Shown piece by piece: positions 18,166-28,530 of a stretch of DNA of 64,000 bases (position 1 is the stretch's first letter; each line of letters opens with the position of its first letter). The stretch comes from Halomonas sp. S3-1-1 (GTDB lineage Bacteria > Pseudomonadota > Gammaproteobacteria > Pseudomonadales > Halomonadaceae). Position numbers and translations under genes: made by a program. The notes below the pieces were generated by a model. The model made no database searches. It was not told the DNA's origin and saw only the letters and a list, made by a program, of their open reading frames with translations. The stretch is taken from NCBI RefSeq assembly GCF_023757625.1, contig NZ_JALGBZ010000006.1, positions 1 through 64,000 of the forward strand. Direction: 5' to 3'.

Positions 18166-18882
18166 ATGTCATCCCCTTCCTGTACACACTCCCCCGCCAC
18201 TGTGGTGATCTACTCCGGCGGCATGGACTCCTTTACCGTTCTACACCGCGCGTTAAAAGAAGAGCTTAGCGTACACGCGCTCTCCTTCGACTACGGCCAG
18301 CGCCACCGCCGCGAGCTCGACACCGCTCGCAAGGTTTGTGAAACGCTCGCAATTCCTCACCAGGTGGTGGACATTCGCGCCATCCACGGGCTGATCGATA
18401 ACTCCGCGCTGACTGACGCCGCCGCGACCATGCCCGATGCCGACTACGCCGAAGAGAATCTTCAGGCGACGGTGGTGCCCAATCGCAACATGATCCTTTT
18501 GTCGCTGGCCATCGCCAAGGCGGTGAACATCGGCGCCGGGCGCGTCGACTACGGCGCTCACGGCGGCGACCACGTGCTCTACCCGGATTGCCGTCCGGCG
18601 TTCGTCGACGCGATGCGCCACGCCGCCGCTATCGCCAACTTCGAACCCGTCGAGGTGCACGCGCCCTACCTTGGCGCCACCAAGGCCGAGATTCTGCGCG
18701 AAGGCCTGGCCATGGGGCTCGACTACCGCGATACCTGGACCTGCTACGAAGGCCGCGAACTCGCCTGCGGGCGCTGCGGCAGCTGCCGTGAGCGCCTGGC
18801 CGCCTTTGCCGAAAACGGTGTGACCGACCCAATCGAGTACGCTGCCGCCAATGAGCCGGAGGCGAGCGATGTATCACGTTAA
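18166..18882 (+). CDS. queC: 7-cyano-7-deazaguanine synthase QueC
   Basis: This 238-residue ATP-dependent enzyme makes preQ0 from carboxydeazaguanine. The PP-loop SGGMDS lies near residue 17. FDYGQRH follows, and the C-terminal zinc site is [12 protein letters not shown]. It is the first gene of queC-queE-queD, which overlap one another. The 200 bases upstream hold no gene and I see no preQ1 riboswitch. Confidence 0.95.
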   Translation: MSSPSCTHSPATVVIYSGGMDSFTVLHRALKEELSVHALSFDYGQRHRRELDTARKVCETLAIPHQVVDIRAIHGLIDNSALTDAAATMPDADYAEENLQATVVPNRNMILLSLAIAKAVNIGAGRVDYGAHGGDHVLYPDCRPAFVDAMRHAAAIANFEPVEVHAPYLGATKAEILREGLAMGLDYRDTWTCYEGRELACGRCGSCRERLAAFAENGVTDPIEYAAANEPEASDVSR

Positions 18883-19513
18883 GGAAGCGTTCTACACCCT
18901 GCAGGGCGAAGGTGCTCAGGCGGGCCGAGCCAGCGTTTTTTGCCGCTTTACCGGCTGCAATCTGTGGTCCGGCCGCGAAGTAGACCGCGCCACTGCCGCA
19001 TGCACCTTCTGCGATACCGACTTTATCGGTGTGGACGGTGAAGGCGGCGGGCGCTTTACCGATACCGCAGCACTTGCCGAGCATCTCAAGGCGCTGTGGC
19101 CTGACGCGGCCAGCACTGCTGTGCCCTACGTGGTGTTTACCGGCGGCGAGCCGCTTTTACAGCTCGATACCGCGCTGATCGAGGCCATCAAGGCGCAAGG
19201 CTTCGAGATCGGAGTGGAAACTAACGGTACCGTCAGCGTGCCCGCGGGCATCGACTGGCTCTGCGTCAGCCCCAAGGGGGCCACTACGCTCAAGGCGCTG
19301 GCAGGCGATGAGTTAAAGCTCGTCTACCCGCAGCGTGAGGCCGCCCCGGAGCGCTTCGAGGCGCTCGACTTCACCCACTTCTTTCTTCAGCCGATGGACC
19401 AGGGCACGCCCGCGGACAACCAGGCCCGCATCCGTGCCACCACCGCGTATTGTATGGCCCACCCACGCTGGCGGCTGTCGCTTCAGACGCACAAGATCGC
19501 AGGATTCGCTTAA
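18869..19513 (+). CDS. queE: 7-carboxy-7-deazaguanine synthase QueE (radical SAM)
   Basis: This 214-residue radical SAM enzyme contracts carboxytetrahydropterin to carboxydeazaguanine. [20 protein letters not shown] then CDTDF gives the long-spaced cysteine cluster of the gammaproteobacterial QueE type. [11 protein letters not shown] is the SAM-binding GGE motif. The ATG at 18869 (GGAGG seven bases upstream) overlaps the queC end by 14 bases. The stop TAA shares its last base with the next ATG (TAATG). Confidence 0.95.
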   Translation: MYHVKEAFYTLQGEGAQAGRASVFCRFTGCNLWSGREVDRATAACTFCDTDFIGVDGEGGGRFTDTAALAEHLKALWPDAASTAVPYVVFTGGEPLLQLDTALIEAIKAQGFEIGVETNGTVSVPAGIDWLCVSPKGATTLKALAGDELKLVYPQREAAPERFEALDFTHFFLQPMDQGTPADNQARIRATTAYCMAHPRWRLSLQTHKIAGFA

Positions 19514-20349
19514 TGGCCCTTTTCGTTAAAGAACTCAGTCATATCGATGTCTCGGTCTGGTGCCCGCAAAACGGCCTGACCGGCGTGAGCTGGCGGGTAG
19601 ACGCCACGCTTGAAGGCGAGCTGGGCGAGGACGGCATGCTGTTCGATTTCGGCCGCGTCAAACCCTTCATCAAGAAGACACTCGACGCCGGAGTCGACCA
19701 CACCCTGCTGGTACCGATGCAGGCGCCGGGCGTGAGCGTCGAGCCCTGCGATGAGGGCCTTTGCGTGCGCGCCACCACACCCTACGCGTTTGAAGTGCGC
19801 GGCCCAAAACAAGCCTTTACGCTGATCGATGCGGCCACCGTCGAGCGCGCCGCACTCGCCGACTCGATCAGCCAAACGCTGACCCGGACCTGCCCGGAGA
19901 ACGTCGAGCGGGTGACGCTTGCGTTTTTTGACGAGGCGATCGACGGCGCGGCCTACGGCTACAGCCACGGACTCAAGCGCCACGACGGTAACTGCCAGCG
20001 TATCGCCCACGGCCACCGTTCACGCCTCGAGATTTACCAGCACGGCGAGCGCCAACCGGCAATCGAGCGTCGCTGGGCAAGCTGGCTCGACCAGCGCTAC
20101 CTGCTCGAGCGCGCCGATATCGAGACGCAAGGCGAGGCGCAGCTGACGTGTCGCTATGTGGCCGGCGAAGGAGCGTTCGCGCTTACCCTGCCGTTGGAGC
20201 GCTGCGCGGTGCTGCCCTACCCAACCACGGTCGAGAACATCGCCCGCTGGCTTGCCAAAGAGATCGCAAGCGAAACGGGTACGCCGACGCGGGTGCACGC
20301 CTTCGAGGGCTTCAACAAGGGCGCGACCGGCGAAAGCGAGGGAGTGTGA
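19513..20349 (+). CDS. queD: 6-carboxytetrahydropterin synthase, double-length QueD/PTPS type
   Basis: At 278 residues this is about twice the length of E. coli QueD and matches the two-domain PTPS-like proteins of pseudomonads. The N half (residues 1-110) has LDFG-like MLFDFGRVKPFIKKTLD and DHTLLVP. The C half has YSHGLKRHDGNCQRIAHGHRS, with the metal-binding histidines. It feeds QueE with carboxytetrahydropterin for queuosine. The start overlaps the queE stop (TAATG). Confidence 0.85.
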   Translation: MALFVKELSHIDVSVWCPQNGLTGVSWRVDATLEGELGEDGMLFDFGRVKPFIKKTLDAGVDHTLLVPMQAPGVSVEPCDEGLCVRATTPYAFEVRGPKQAFTLIDAATVERAALADSISQTLTRTCPENVERVTLAFFDEAIDGAAYGYSHGLKRHDGNCQRIAHGHRSRLEIYQHGERQPAIERRWASWLDQRYLLERADIETQGEAQLTCRYVAGEGAFALTLPLERCAVLPYPTTVENIARWLAKEIASETGTPTRVHAFEGFNKGATGESEGV

Positions 20350-20351
20350 AC

Positions 20352-20636
20352 ATGGCAGCGCTGATTGCCAAGCAAGAGAGTACCGAGCCTGGCTGCCGGG
20401 CCGGCTGCGGGGCGTGCTGTATTGCGCCGTCAATCAGCTCCGCCATTCCGGGGATGCCCGGCGGCAAGCCCGCCGGCGTTCGCTGCGTGCAACTCGATGA
20501 CGACAACCTGTGCCGGCTTTTCGGTGATCCGACCCGGCCCGCGGTCTGCGCGCGGTTCGAGTTCGATCACGACGTATGTGGCGAGCGCCGCGACCAGGCG
20601 CTCGCCACCCTGGCCTGGCTCGAGGCGAGCACCTGA
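20352..20636 (+). CDS. YkgJ-family cysteine cluster protein
   Basis: This 94-residue protein has an N-terminal cluster Cys15, Cys19, Cys22, Cys23 (GCRAGCGACC) and later CxL-type cysteines (RCVQLDDDNLCRLFG, AVCARF, DVCGER). The family probably binds zinc or iron-sulfur; function is unknown. It starts two bases after queD and is likely cotranscribed with the que genes. A longer in-frame start at 20148 would overlap queD and is not credible. Confidence 0.85.
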   Translation: MAALIAKQESTEPGCRAGCGACCIAPSISSAIPGMPGGKPAGVRCVQLDDDNLCRLFGDPTRPAVCARFEFDHDVCGERRDQALATLAWLEAST

Positions 20637-20655
20637 CTCGCCTCTCCCCCTCCTT

Positions 20656-23600
20656 CTAGCTTTCAACCCCGGCAGGCTGCGGCAGGCGCCGCTCCAACAG
20701 GTTGATCCAGCGCACCAGCACCGGCGCATCGCTATGGCTAACGCTTGCCAGCTTTTCGCGGAAGAGCTCGCGCGTCTTTCTATCTTCCGGGGCAATATGG
20801 GTCAGCCAGAACTCGAGCGCAGCGAGCTCGTGGTGGCGATTGCCCTGCTCGCGAGCGTGGTCGATGGCAAGTTCGGCCAGTGCGGTCACCTCGTTTTTCG
20901 AATAGCCCAGCAGGTGGCGCACTTTGGCAAGCTGGGTGGCGATCTCCGGTAAAAACAGGCTGCTGCGCTCACGGGCGATGGTCAGGCACTGATCCAGATA
21001 CTCCTCGGCGGAAGAGAGCTCCCCAAGCTCGATACAGGCGTCGGCGTACCAAAGTACCGGGCGCTGGAAGCGGTCGCGGCCATTAAGCTCCGCCATTTGA
21101 TCCAGGCTCTCCATGAGCCTTGAAAGCCCCGCAGGGTCACCGCTGAGAGCCAACTGCCAGCCAAGCACGCCTTGGGCGGAGATCTGCCATAGCTGCAGAT
21201 CCGGCGTGGCGGTCATCGCCGCGGCGCGTTCGGCGTGGCGCGCGGCCAAATGAACGTGACCGAGCTGACGGTAGAGCGCGGTGGCGAACATCAGGGCGAT
21301 GGCCAGCGTCCCCGGGTGGCCAATTTTTTCGGCCAGACGAATCGCCGCGGCGATATGGCGCTCGGCGCGCTGGTAATCGCCGCGAAGGCACAGCGTCCAG
21401 CCCTGAAAGCAGGCCGCGCTCACCTGGGGGTGCTCCGAGAACGGCAGCCACTCGATCATCATCGGCGCGTTGAGCGGGTCGATCTCGTTGAAGTGGTCGA
21501 ACGCCTGGGCGATACGCCCGGCCCAGTACTCGCACTGGGCGCCGGCGTAGTCGGCGAGCCGGCCATAGCGCGGGTCGTCCAGTCGCTTGGCGATGTTGGA
21601 AAGCGTGGCGGCCAGCGCAAAGGCGTCGGCGTGGGCATAGCGCTGGCTGCGGCTGAGCCAGAGCCCCCACTTGACCAGAAAGATCTGCTCGAGGTCCTCC
21701 GGATCCTCGAGCGGGTCGCCCCCGGCCTTGCGCAAAAGCTCCCGGGCGCTGACGAAACACTCCTGGGCGGTCGGCGAGCCGTGGCCTTCGAGGGCGAAGG
21801 CGGCCTGCCCCTTGACGGTGAGAAGACTCACTTCGCGTTCGAGGTGCTCCGCCGCCTCCCCCAGGCAGCCCAGGCCGAAATCCGCCATCTTGAGTGCAGT
21901 GCGGTTGGCGCTGACCTTGAGCGCCTCGCGGGCGGCGAGCTCGAAATAGCGTGCGGCGCGGGTTTGGTGGCCGCTGCGGCGCAGGTGATTGGCAAAGTCG
22001 CCGGGGTGGCGGCTGATCCACATCGGAAAGCGCTCTTCGATCAGCGTGACGACCTGCTGGTGAAGCGCAGTGCGCACGTCCTTCGGGCAAGAGAGGTACG
22101 CCGCTTCGTGCAGAAGCTGATGGCTGAACTGATACTCGCTCTCAATGCCGGGCTGCTCGAAGGCATCGATGATTTCGAGCTGGCGCATGTGTTCTAGCGC
22201 CTTCAAGAGACGGCCCTTGTCGGTCTGAGTGGCGGCAAGCAGCATATCCAGGCGAAAACGCCGGCCGAGCACCGCCGCCACGTGAGCGATGTCGCGGTCG
22301 CGCTCGAGCTGGTCGACCCGGCTGGTCAAAAGGCCCAAAAGCCCCTTGGGCAGCTCGTTGAACTGAACGCTGCGCCCCTCGCGGCGATCCAAATCGAGGC
22401 GCCGGCAAATCTCTTGCAGGTAGAGCGGCACGCCGTCGCAACGCTCGACGATCTGATTTTTGAGTCTGGGGCTCAGGTGGATCTGGTAGCGTTTGGCGAG
22501 CTGGGTCAAAAGCCGCCCTGACTGGCCAGCGTCGAGTTTGCCAAGCGTTATCTGCTGGTCCCAGTGCAGCTTGACCGGAAGCGACTCGCGGCCGTGGTGA
22601 CTGGCCACCAGCATGAAAGCGGTGTTGATGGGGAGCCTGGCCTGTAGCCCGGTCAGCACCTTGAAAGAGGGTTCATCGAGCCACTGAAGATCATCGATCA
22701 TCAGAAGCAGCGTGCGGCTTTGCGCCTCGCGCTCGATCAGCCGGTGTAGAAGCCGCGCGACCAGCTCTACGGCGTCGCCGTTTTGGGTGAGCTGGGCGCT
22801 ATCCTCGACCTCCCGCGCGCCCAGCGCCTGCTCCAAAAGCTCCTGGCGCCCGTCATCAAGAGACATGATCTCGAGGGTTTGCTGCAGCGCGTGAAGCGCC
22901 TCCAGATCAATCGTTTTTTGGCAGTGCCAGGCAAGCAGCTGGCGGGCGACGCCGTAGGGCTCCAGCACCGAAAGGCGCGTGGTGGGCAGCCAGCACACCG
23001 CCGCGTCGCGGCTGAGCTCGAGCTGGCGAAAGCCGACCATCAGCGCGGACTTACCCATGCCCGTGCCGCCGCGCACCAGAATGCTCTGGCGTAGCCCGAT
23101 GCTCGCCCGGGCCTGGCCGTCGCGCAGCGTTCTAAGCGCGGTTTCACGGCCGATGAGACTTGGCGGGGTGGCATCGCGCCCGCCCTCGTTCTGCCCCAGC
23201 ACCAGCGCGCGCAGGCGCACGCGGCCATCGCTTGCCACCAGCCGCGACGAAAGCCTGGGCTGCAGATCGAGCGCCGGCGGCATGTGCTGGCTCGCCTCTT
23301 GCGAGATCACCAGCTCGCTGCCTTCGGCGGCGCTCATCAGCGATAGCGACAGCTGAGCCACTTGGCCCAGCGGATCGGCGAGCTGGCGCTCCGGCAGATA
23401 GACGACTCGGCCGCTGTTGAGTCCGGCGGCGAGCTCGAAACTCGGCGCCTGCTGATCGATACTCCAGCGCCGCGTTATCTCCTGAGGCAGCGCCTGGCGG
23501 CAGTGTTCGAACAGCGCCACCAGCTCGGCGAGCTGATGGGCCGGTCCGTGGGTGCCGAAGCAGGCAAGCCCCACCCCGCCGGTCGCGCCAGGCAGCCAAA

Positions 23601-24564
23601 AGCCGCCCAGGTGATGGCACTGCTGCTCGAGCCAGCGCAAGAGCTCGAGCTGGAGCGTCAGGCAGTGGCGCATGGCGCCGCGCTCCTGCCAGTCGCCCTG
23701 GAGCGTCAGGCGAATGGCCATGACCGAGAGCTGGCGCAGCTCGATTTCATCCTCGCGTAGCGGTTTGCTGTCGGCGGCCAGCGCCCGGGAGTAGGCGCCC
23801 TGGGGGCTGACGATCTGCGGGTCGACCTGGCCGTCGGACCAGTAGCTTGCCAGCTGTAGAAAGCCTGGCTCGGGCTGCTGACCCGAGAGCGCCAGCAACT
23901 GGAGGTAGCTTTGGTACTGCTCGTGGGCCGCGGCCATGTGGTTGTTTTCAGCCAACTGGCGCACCAGCCGCTCGTGAAACGGGCCGTAACCAGAGAAGCT
24001 GCTGACCAGCTCCTCGATCACCGCGTCCGGCACGTCACTTTGCGTCTCGAGCACCTGCTCGGCAAAGCGGATCACCCGCTGGCGCCACTCGTTGCGCGCC
24101 TGCACCAGCCAGCGCTGGAACTCGCTGCAGTTGGCAAGCTGTAGTTCCTCGACCAGATCGCCCTGATAGCAGGCCATCACCGCCTCGAGCGTGTCGAGAT
24201 CCGCCGGGCCTTCGAGCAGCGTTTGCAGCTCGTGTAGATCAACCTGCCAGTGGGCCGGCAGGTTGAAGGCGATGGTCTGACGCGAGACGTTGAGCACCGT
24301 GTCGGCGTTGTCGCCAAGCGACTGGCGCAGACAGTGAAGCGCGTGGCGCAGGTTGGTGCGCCCGGAAGAGAGTCCCTGATCCGGCCAAAGCAGCTCGGCG
24401 AGCGCGGCGCGATTGACGGGCTGGCGATGCAGACACAAATAAATCAGCAGCGCCTTGACTTTGTCGTAGCTGAAATGGGTCAGTACGTCCTCTCCAAGCG
24501 TTAGAGAGAAGTGTCCAAAAAGGGTCAGCTTGTCGATCTGCTTGGCATCGCGCATGAGACTCAT
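20656..24564 (-). CDS. very large transcriptional regulator: winged helix, BTAD, cyclase-like, AAA ATPase, TPR
   Basis: This 1302-residue protein begins with an OmpR/SARP-type winged helix (about 12-105, FSYDKVKALLIYLCLHRQ) and a BTAD helical domain (about 118-250). Residues about 280-450 resemble a degenerate class III nucleotidyl cyclase homology domain (VGLACFGTHGP, LAAGLNSGRVVYLP). The STAND/AAA_16 ATPase follows, with Walker A GGTGMGKS (Lys505) and LLLMIDDLQWLDEP. The last 450 residues are TPR-like helical repeats. There is no C-terminal LuxR helix-turn-helix. It lies 21 bases after miaE and may be cotranscribed. An ATG at 24555 (AGGA eight bases upstream) is an alternative start. Targets and ligand are unknown. 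Confidence 0.82.
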   Translation of the reverse strand: MSLMRDAKQIDKLTLFGHFSLTLGEDVLTHFSYDKVKALLIYLCLHRQPVNRAALAELLWPDQGLSSGRTNLRHALHCLRQSLGDNADTVLNVSRQTIAFNLPAHWQVDLHELQTLLEGPADLDTLEAVMACYQGDLVEELQLANCSEFQRWLVQARNEWRQRVIRFAEQVLETQSDVPDAVIEELVSSFSGYGPFHERLVRQLAENNHMAAAHEQYQSYLQLLALSGQQPEPGFLQLASYWSDGQVDPQIVSPQGAYSRALAADSKPLREDEIELRQLSVMAIRLTLQGDWQERGAMRHCLTLQLELLRWLEQQCHHLGGFWLPGATGGVGLACFGTHGPAHQLAELVALFEHCRQALPQEITRRWSIDQQAPSFELAAGLNSGRVVYLPERQLADPLGQVAQLSLSLMSAAEGSELVISQEASQHMPPALDLQPRLSSRLVASDGRVRLRALVLGQNEGGRDATPPSLIGRETALRTLRDGQARASIGLRQSILVRGGTGMGKSALMVGFRQLELSRDAAVCWLPTTRLSVLEPYGVARQLLAWHCQKTIDLEALHALQQTLEIMSLDDGRQELLEQALGAREVEDSAQLTQNGDAVELVARLLHRLIEREAQSRTLLLMIDDLQWLDEPSFKVLTGLQARLPINTAFMLVASHHGRESLPVKLHWDQQITLGKLDAGQSGRLLTQLAKRYQIHLSPRLKNQIVERCDGVPLYLQEICRRLDLDRREGRSVQFNELPKGLLGLLTSRVDQLERDRDIAHVAAVLGRRFRLDMLLAATQTDKGRLLKALEHMRQLEIIDAFEQPGIESEYQFSHQLLHEAAYLSCPKDVRTALHQQVVTLIEERFPMWISRHPGDFANHLRRSGHQTRAARYFELAAREALKVSANRTALKMADFGLGCLGEAAEHLEREVSLLTVKGQAAFALEGHGSPTAQECFVSARELLRKAGGDPLEDPEDLEQIFLVKWGLWLSRSQRYAHADAFALAATLSNIAKRLDDPRYGRLADYAGAQCEYWAGRIAQAFDHFNEIDPLNAPMMIEWLPFSEHPQVSAACFQGWTLCLRGDYQRAERHIAAAIRLAEKIGHPGTLAIALMFATALYRQLGHVHLAARHAERAAAMTATPDLQLWQISAQGVLGWQLALSGDPAGLSRLMESLDQMAELNGRDRFQRPVLWYADACIELGELSSAEEYLDQCLTIARERSSLFLPEIATQLAKVRHLLGYSKNEVTALAELAIDHAREQGNRHHELAALEFWLTHIAPEDRKTRELFREKLASVSHSDAPVLVRWINLLERRLPQPAGVES

Positions 24565-24585
24565 CCTGGCTGGACGGGGCTCGAC

Positions 24586-25242
24586 TTAGGCCGGCACACC
24601 GCTATGAAAACGAAATGCTGTATCGGGCGAAGTAATCAGCTTGGCTTCACGCGCTACAAAAAAGGCGATGCGATCATCGATCGGCTCCGCCGTTTGCTGC
24701 CGCGCCAGCAGCAAGTAATCCTCGAAGTGGCGCCCTTCCGACTTGACCAGCGTGCGATAGAACCGGGCAAGCTCTTCATCGAGGTAGGGGATCAGCCGCG
24801 CGAAGCGCTCGCAGCTGCGCGCCTCGATCAACGCGCCAATAATCAAGATATCGATCAGCCGCTCGGGTTCGTTGGGCCGCAGGTGCTGTCTGAGTCCTTC
24901 GGCGTAGCGCGAGGCGCTTAAGTGGGTATAGGTGACGCCGCGACGCTCCATCAACCCGACCACCTGCTCGAAATGGAGAAGCTCCTCGCGGGCGAGCTGC
25001 GACATTTTGGCAAGCAGCAGCGGCTGATCGACGTGGCGATACAGAAGATGCATCGCCGTTGAGGCGGCCTTTTTCTCGCACTGAGCGTGATCGATCAGCA
25101 GCGTTTCGGGGTTGGCCAGCGCCCAGCCCAGCCACGCATCCGGCGTTGGGCATGCCAAAAAGGCGCTAAGGCTTTCCGGCAGCAGGTCCTCGGCGCCAAG
25201 CGCGTGATCCTGTGACTTCAATTCGGCTAACTCTATCGACAT
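24586..25242 (-). CDS. miaE: tRNA-(2-methylthio-N6-isopentenyl-A37) hydroxylase MiaE
   Basis: This 218-residue ferritin-like diiron monooxygenase hydroxylates the isopentenyl group of ms2i6A37 in tRNA, and needs oxygen. Ligand motifs are seen in CEKKAAS, EELLHFEQV, EARSCERF and EGRHFEDY. The length is somewhat below that of Salmonella MiaE and normal for the wider family. The giant regulator gene follows directly. Confidence 0.93.
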   Translation of the reverse strand: MSIELAELKSQDHALGAEDLLPESLSAFLACPTPDAWLGWALANPETLLIDHAQCEKKAASTAMHLLYRHVDQPLLLAKMSQLAREELLHFEQVVGLMERRGVTYTHLSASRYAEGLRQHLRPNEPERLIDILIIGALIEARSCERFARLIPYLDEELARFYRTLVKSEGRHFEDYLLLARQQTAEPIDDRIAFFVAREAKLITSPDTAFRFHSGVPA

Positions 25243-25567
25243 ATACGGTTACCAAGCGCCCTTACTAATGAAATACGGTACAACGCCCTGGCGCGGCGTC
25301 CGTGTCCTGGGGGGCATCGCCCTTTTGCAACCTTTAACGGCAATACCCTCTATAACGTCAACACCATAACACGTGTTTAACTCAACTTTGGCTCAGCTTC
25401 GCGCAAGGTTTAAAGCCGCCCTGAGATCTCAAGCGTTGACAGCGGCCCGCGCCTTTAACGCTCACATTATTAAATGGTCTATAGCGGTGTGATTGCAAAC
25501 GGCTTTTAACGTGATACGCGAGTGCGCGTCAGCGTTGAGGTCTCCACGTATCGAGAAAAGCCAGTTT

Positions 25568-25580
25568 AAACGAGCGTTTG
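25568..25580. promoter_or_regulatory. candidate PsrA-type operator upstream of acnB
   Basis: AAAC-GAGC-GTTTG fits the pseudomonad PsrA consensus (G/C)AAAC-N2-4-GTTT(G/C) in its core. It lies about 45 bases before the -35 of the acnB promoter. It differs by one base from a palindrome in front of psrA itself (39415-39426). Regulation of acnB by PsrA is inferred. Confidence 0.45.
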
Positions 25581-25623
25581 GCACACTGGATAGCCCGCTA
25601 AATGGTCAGTGACGGTTGCTCGC

Positions 25624-25652
25624 TTAACATTGTCGACAGTTTCACGTAGAAT
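25624..25652 (+). promoter_or_regulatory. sigma-70 promoter of acnB
   Basis: TTAACA (25624-25629), exactly 17 bases, then TAGAAT (25647-25652). Transcription should start near 25659, about 100 bases before the GTG start codon. Confidence 0.72.
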
Positions 25653-25760
25653 CGCCGCCATCCATTAGACGCTGCCTATCAAGCGACTATCACGTGCCCA
25701 GGCATGCCCGAAACCGTGCGGGCTGGCCGGGTACCATCAAGAAAACGAGAGGGCCCCAAC

Positions 25761-28364
25761 GTGCTTGAAGCTTATCGCCAACATGTCGAGGAACGCGCCG
25801 CCGAGGGCGTACCACCCAAGCCCCTGAACGCCGAACAGACCGCGGCCTTGATCGAGCTTTTGAAAAATCCGCCGGCCGGAGAAGAGGAGTTCGTTCTAGA
25901 GCTGCTCACCAACCGCATCCCGCCGGGCGTCGACGAAGCCGCCTACGTCAAGGCCGGCTTTCTGACCGCCGTTGCCAAGGGCGAAACCGAGTCACCGCTG
26001 GTCGACAAAACGCATGCGGTCAAGCTTCTGGGCACCATGCAGGGCGGCTACAACATCGTTTCACTGGTAGAGCTTCTCGACAGCGACGAGCTTGCTAAAG
26101 AAGCCGGTGAGCAGCTCAAGCACACCATCCTGATGTTCGATGCCTTCCACGACGTGGAAGAGCGTGCCAAAAACGGCAACGCCGTGGCAAAAGACGTCAT
26201 CACCTCCTGGGCCGAGGCGGAGTGGTTCCTCTCCAAGCCCGCGCTCGAGGAAAAAATCACCCTGACCGTGTTCAAGGTGCCCGGCGAAACCAACACCGAT
26301 GACCTCTCCCCGGCCCCTGACGCCTGGTCGCGCCCGGACATCCCGCTGCACGCCAACGCCATGCTCAAAAACGAGCGCGAAGGCATCAAGCCCGAAGTGC
26401 CCGGCACCCGCGGCCCGCTCGACCAGATCAACGAGATCAAGGAAAAAGGCTTCCCGGTCGCCTACGTGGGCGACGTCGTGGGTACCGGCTCCTCGCGCAA
26501 ATCTGCCACCAACTCGGTGCTGTGGTTCTTCGGTGACGACATTCCCTTTGTTCCCAACAAGCGCGCCGGCGGCTTCTGCTTTGGCGGCAAGATTGCGCCG
26601 ATCTTCTTCAACACCATGGAAGACTCAGGCGCCCTGCCCGTCGAAATGGATGTCGAGAAGCTCGAAATGGGCGATGTAATCGATATCTACCCGTATGAAG
26701 GCAAGGTGTGTAAGCACGGTACCGACGACGTCCTTACCACTTTTGAGCTAAAGACCCAGCTGATTCTGGACGAAGTACGCGCCGGTGGCCGTATTCCGCT
26801 GATCATCGGCCGCGGTTTGACCGGCAAGGCGCGTGAGTCCTTGGGACTTGAAGCCTCCGACGTGTTCCGTCTCTCCGAGCAGCCCAAAGATACCGGCAAG
26901 GGCTTTACCCTGGCCCAGAAGATGGTCGGCAAGGCCTGCGATCTTCCTGGCGTGCGCCCGGGCATGTACTGCGAGCCGAAGATGACCACCGTTGGCTCGC
27001 AAGACACCACCGGCCCGATGACGCGCGACGAGCTCAAGGACCTGGCGTGCCTGGGCTTCCAGGCGGATCTGGTGATGCAGTCGTTCTGCCACACCGCGGC
27101 CTACCCCAAGCCGGTGGACGTGGACACCCACCACACCCTGCCCGACTTCATCATGAACCGCGGCGGCGTCTCGCTGCGCCCGGGTGACGGCATCATCCAC
27201 AGCTGGCTCAACCGCATGCTGCTGCCGGATACCGTCGGCACCGGCGGTGACTCGCACACCCGCTTCCCGATGGGCATCTCCTTCCCGGCGGGCTCTGGTC
27301 TGGTCGCGTTTGCCGCCGCCACCGGCGTCATGCCGCTGGACATGCCGGAATCGGTGCTAGTGCGCTTCAAGGGCAAGCGCCAGCCCGGCGTCACGCTGCG
27401 CGATCTGGTCCACGCGATTCCGCTTTACGGCATCAAGCAGGGCCTTCTGACTGTTGCCAAATCCGGCAAGAAGAACGCTTTCTCCGGCCGTATTCTCGAA
27501 ATCGAAGGTCTCGAGGATTTGACCGTCGAGCAGGCCTTCGAGCTTTCCGATGCCTCTGCCGAGCGTAGTGCGGCGGGCTGCACCATCACGCTGTCCGACG
27601 AGAGCGTGAGTGAATACCTGAAGTCGAACATTACGCTTTTGAAGTGGATGATCGCCAACGGATACGGTGATGAGCGCACCATTAGCCGCCGCATCGAAGG
27701 GATGGAAGCCTGGCTTGCCAACCCGAGTTTGATGCGCGCGGACAAGGACGCCGAGTACGCCGAGATCATTGAAATCGATCTCGAAGAAATCAAGGAGCCG
27801 GTGCTGTGTGCGCCGAACGACCCGGACGATGCGCGGCTTCTGTCCGACGTTGCCGGTGAGAAGATCGATGAAGTCTTCATCGGCTCGTGCATGACCAACA
27901 TCGGGCACTTCCGTGCGGCGGGTAAACTGCTCGAGAAACAGCCGGCGGGCAGCCTGAAAACGCGGTTATGGCTGGCCCCGCCGACCAAGATGGATCAGCA
28001 TCAGCTGACTGAAGAAGGGTACTACGGCATCTACGGTCGCGCCGGTGCGCGGATGGAGATGCCGGGATGTTCACTGTGTATGGGTAACCAGGCCCGCGTC
28101 GAAGCGAAAAGCACCGTGGTGTCTACGTCTACACGTAACTTCCCGAACCGCTTGGGTGATGGTGCCAACGTGTACCTCGCCTCGGCGGAGCTGGCGGCGG
28201 TTGCCGCCGTCGAAGGCCGCCTGCCAAGCGTTGAAGAGTATCAGCGCTACATGGGCGAATTTGACGCCATGGCCGGCGAGATCTATCGTTACATGAACTT
28301 CCACGAAATCGAGGAGTATCAGAAGATCGCCTCGAACGTGATTCCGGTTGCTCAGGAAGCCTAA
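25761..28364 (+). CDS. acnB: bifunctional aconitate hydratase B / 2-methylisocitrate dehydratase
   Basis: This 867-residue enzyme isomerises citrate and isocitrate in the TCA cycle. The GTG at 25761 gives [16 protein letters not shown], matching the E. coli AcnB N terminus. An upstream in-frame ATG at 25704 would add 19 unrelated residues. GAGAGG lies about nine bases upstream. The [4Fe-4S] cysteines are in [10 protein letters not shown] and [11 protein letters not shown]. The swivel and HEAT-like domains come first, as in type B aconitases. It has its own promoter and terminator. Confidence 0.97.
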   Translation: MLEAYRQHVEERAAEGVPPKPLNAEQTAALIELLKNPPAGEEEFVLELLTNRIPPGVDEAAYVKAGFLTAVAKGETESPLVDKTHAVKLLGTMQGGYNIVSLVELLDSDELAKEAGEQLKHTILMFDAFHDVEERAKNGNAVAKDVITSWAEAEWFLSKPALEEKITLTVFKVPGETNTDDLSPAPDAWSRPDIPLHANAMLKNEREGIKPEVPGTRGPLDQINEIKEKGFPVAYVGDVVGTGSSRKSATNSVLWFFGDDIPFVPNKRAGGFCFGGKIAPIFFNTMEDSGALPVEMDVEKLEMGDVIDIYPYEGKVCKHGTDDVLTTFELKTQLILDEVRAGGRIPLIIGRGLTGKARESLGLEASDVFRLSEQPKDTGKGFTLAQKMVGKACDLPGVRPGMYCEPKMTTVGSQDTTGPMTRDELKDLACLGFQADLVMQSFCHTAAYPKPVDVDTHHTLPDFIMNRGGVSLRPGDGIIHSWLNRMLLPDTVGTGGDSHTRFPMGISFPAGSGLVAFAAATGVMPLDMPESVLVRFKGKRQPGVTLRDLVHAIPLYGIKQGLLTVAKSGKKNAFSGRILEIEGLEDLTVEQAFELSDASAERSAAGCTITLSDESVSEYLKSNITLLKWMIANGYGDERTISRRIEGMEAWLANPSLMRADKDAEYAEIIEIDLEEIKEPVLCAPNDPDDARLLSDVAGEKIDEVFIGSCMTNIGHFRAAGKLLEKQPAGSLKTRLWLAPPTKMDQHQLTEEGYYGIYGRAGARMEMPGCSLCMGNQARVEAKSTVVSTSTRNFPNRLGDGANVYLASAELAAVAAVEGRLPSVEEYQRYMGEFDAMAGEIYRYMNFHEIEEYQKIASNVIPVAQEA

Positions 28365-28446
28365 CAGCTTTTTGGTAACCGACCCATCGCCGATGCTCGC
28401 ACCATCGCAGAGGGGTTATCCGTTTTCCTCTCTGAGTCGATGACCG

Positions 28447-28484
28447 AACGCCCCGCTCCTCTTTTGAGGGCGGGGCGTTTTTTA
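28447..28484 (+). terminator. Rho-independent terminator of acnB
   Basis: A 10-base stem AACGCCCCGC/GCGGGGCGTT with a 13-base loop is followed by six T residues, 83 bases after the acnB stop. Confidence 0.9.
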
Positions 28485-28530
28485 TCGCCCGCTTTCACCC
28501 GTTTCGTTTTTTGCCAAGGAGTGCTGCCCC

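Larger units (their letters stand above)
25243..25760. other. long intergenic region between miaE and acnB
   Basis: These 518 bases separate divergent miaE and acnB and hold no convincing gene. They contain an AACACGTGTT palindrome (25368-25377), a PsrA-type palindrome (25568-25579) and a near-consensus promoter (25624-25652), leaving an acnB leader of about 100 bases. Confidence 0.6.

Noticed and set aside
21137-22197. Two long open frames (21137-22090 minus, 21235-22197 plus) inside the giant regulator
   Set aside because: Both are out of frame with a continuous 1302-codon protein and show no domain.
25368-25377. AACACGTGTT palindrome between miaE and acnB
   Set aside because: Ten bases only, no matching regulator that I know, and it can occur by chance.
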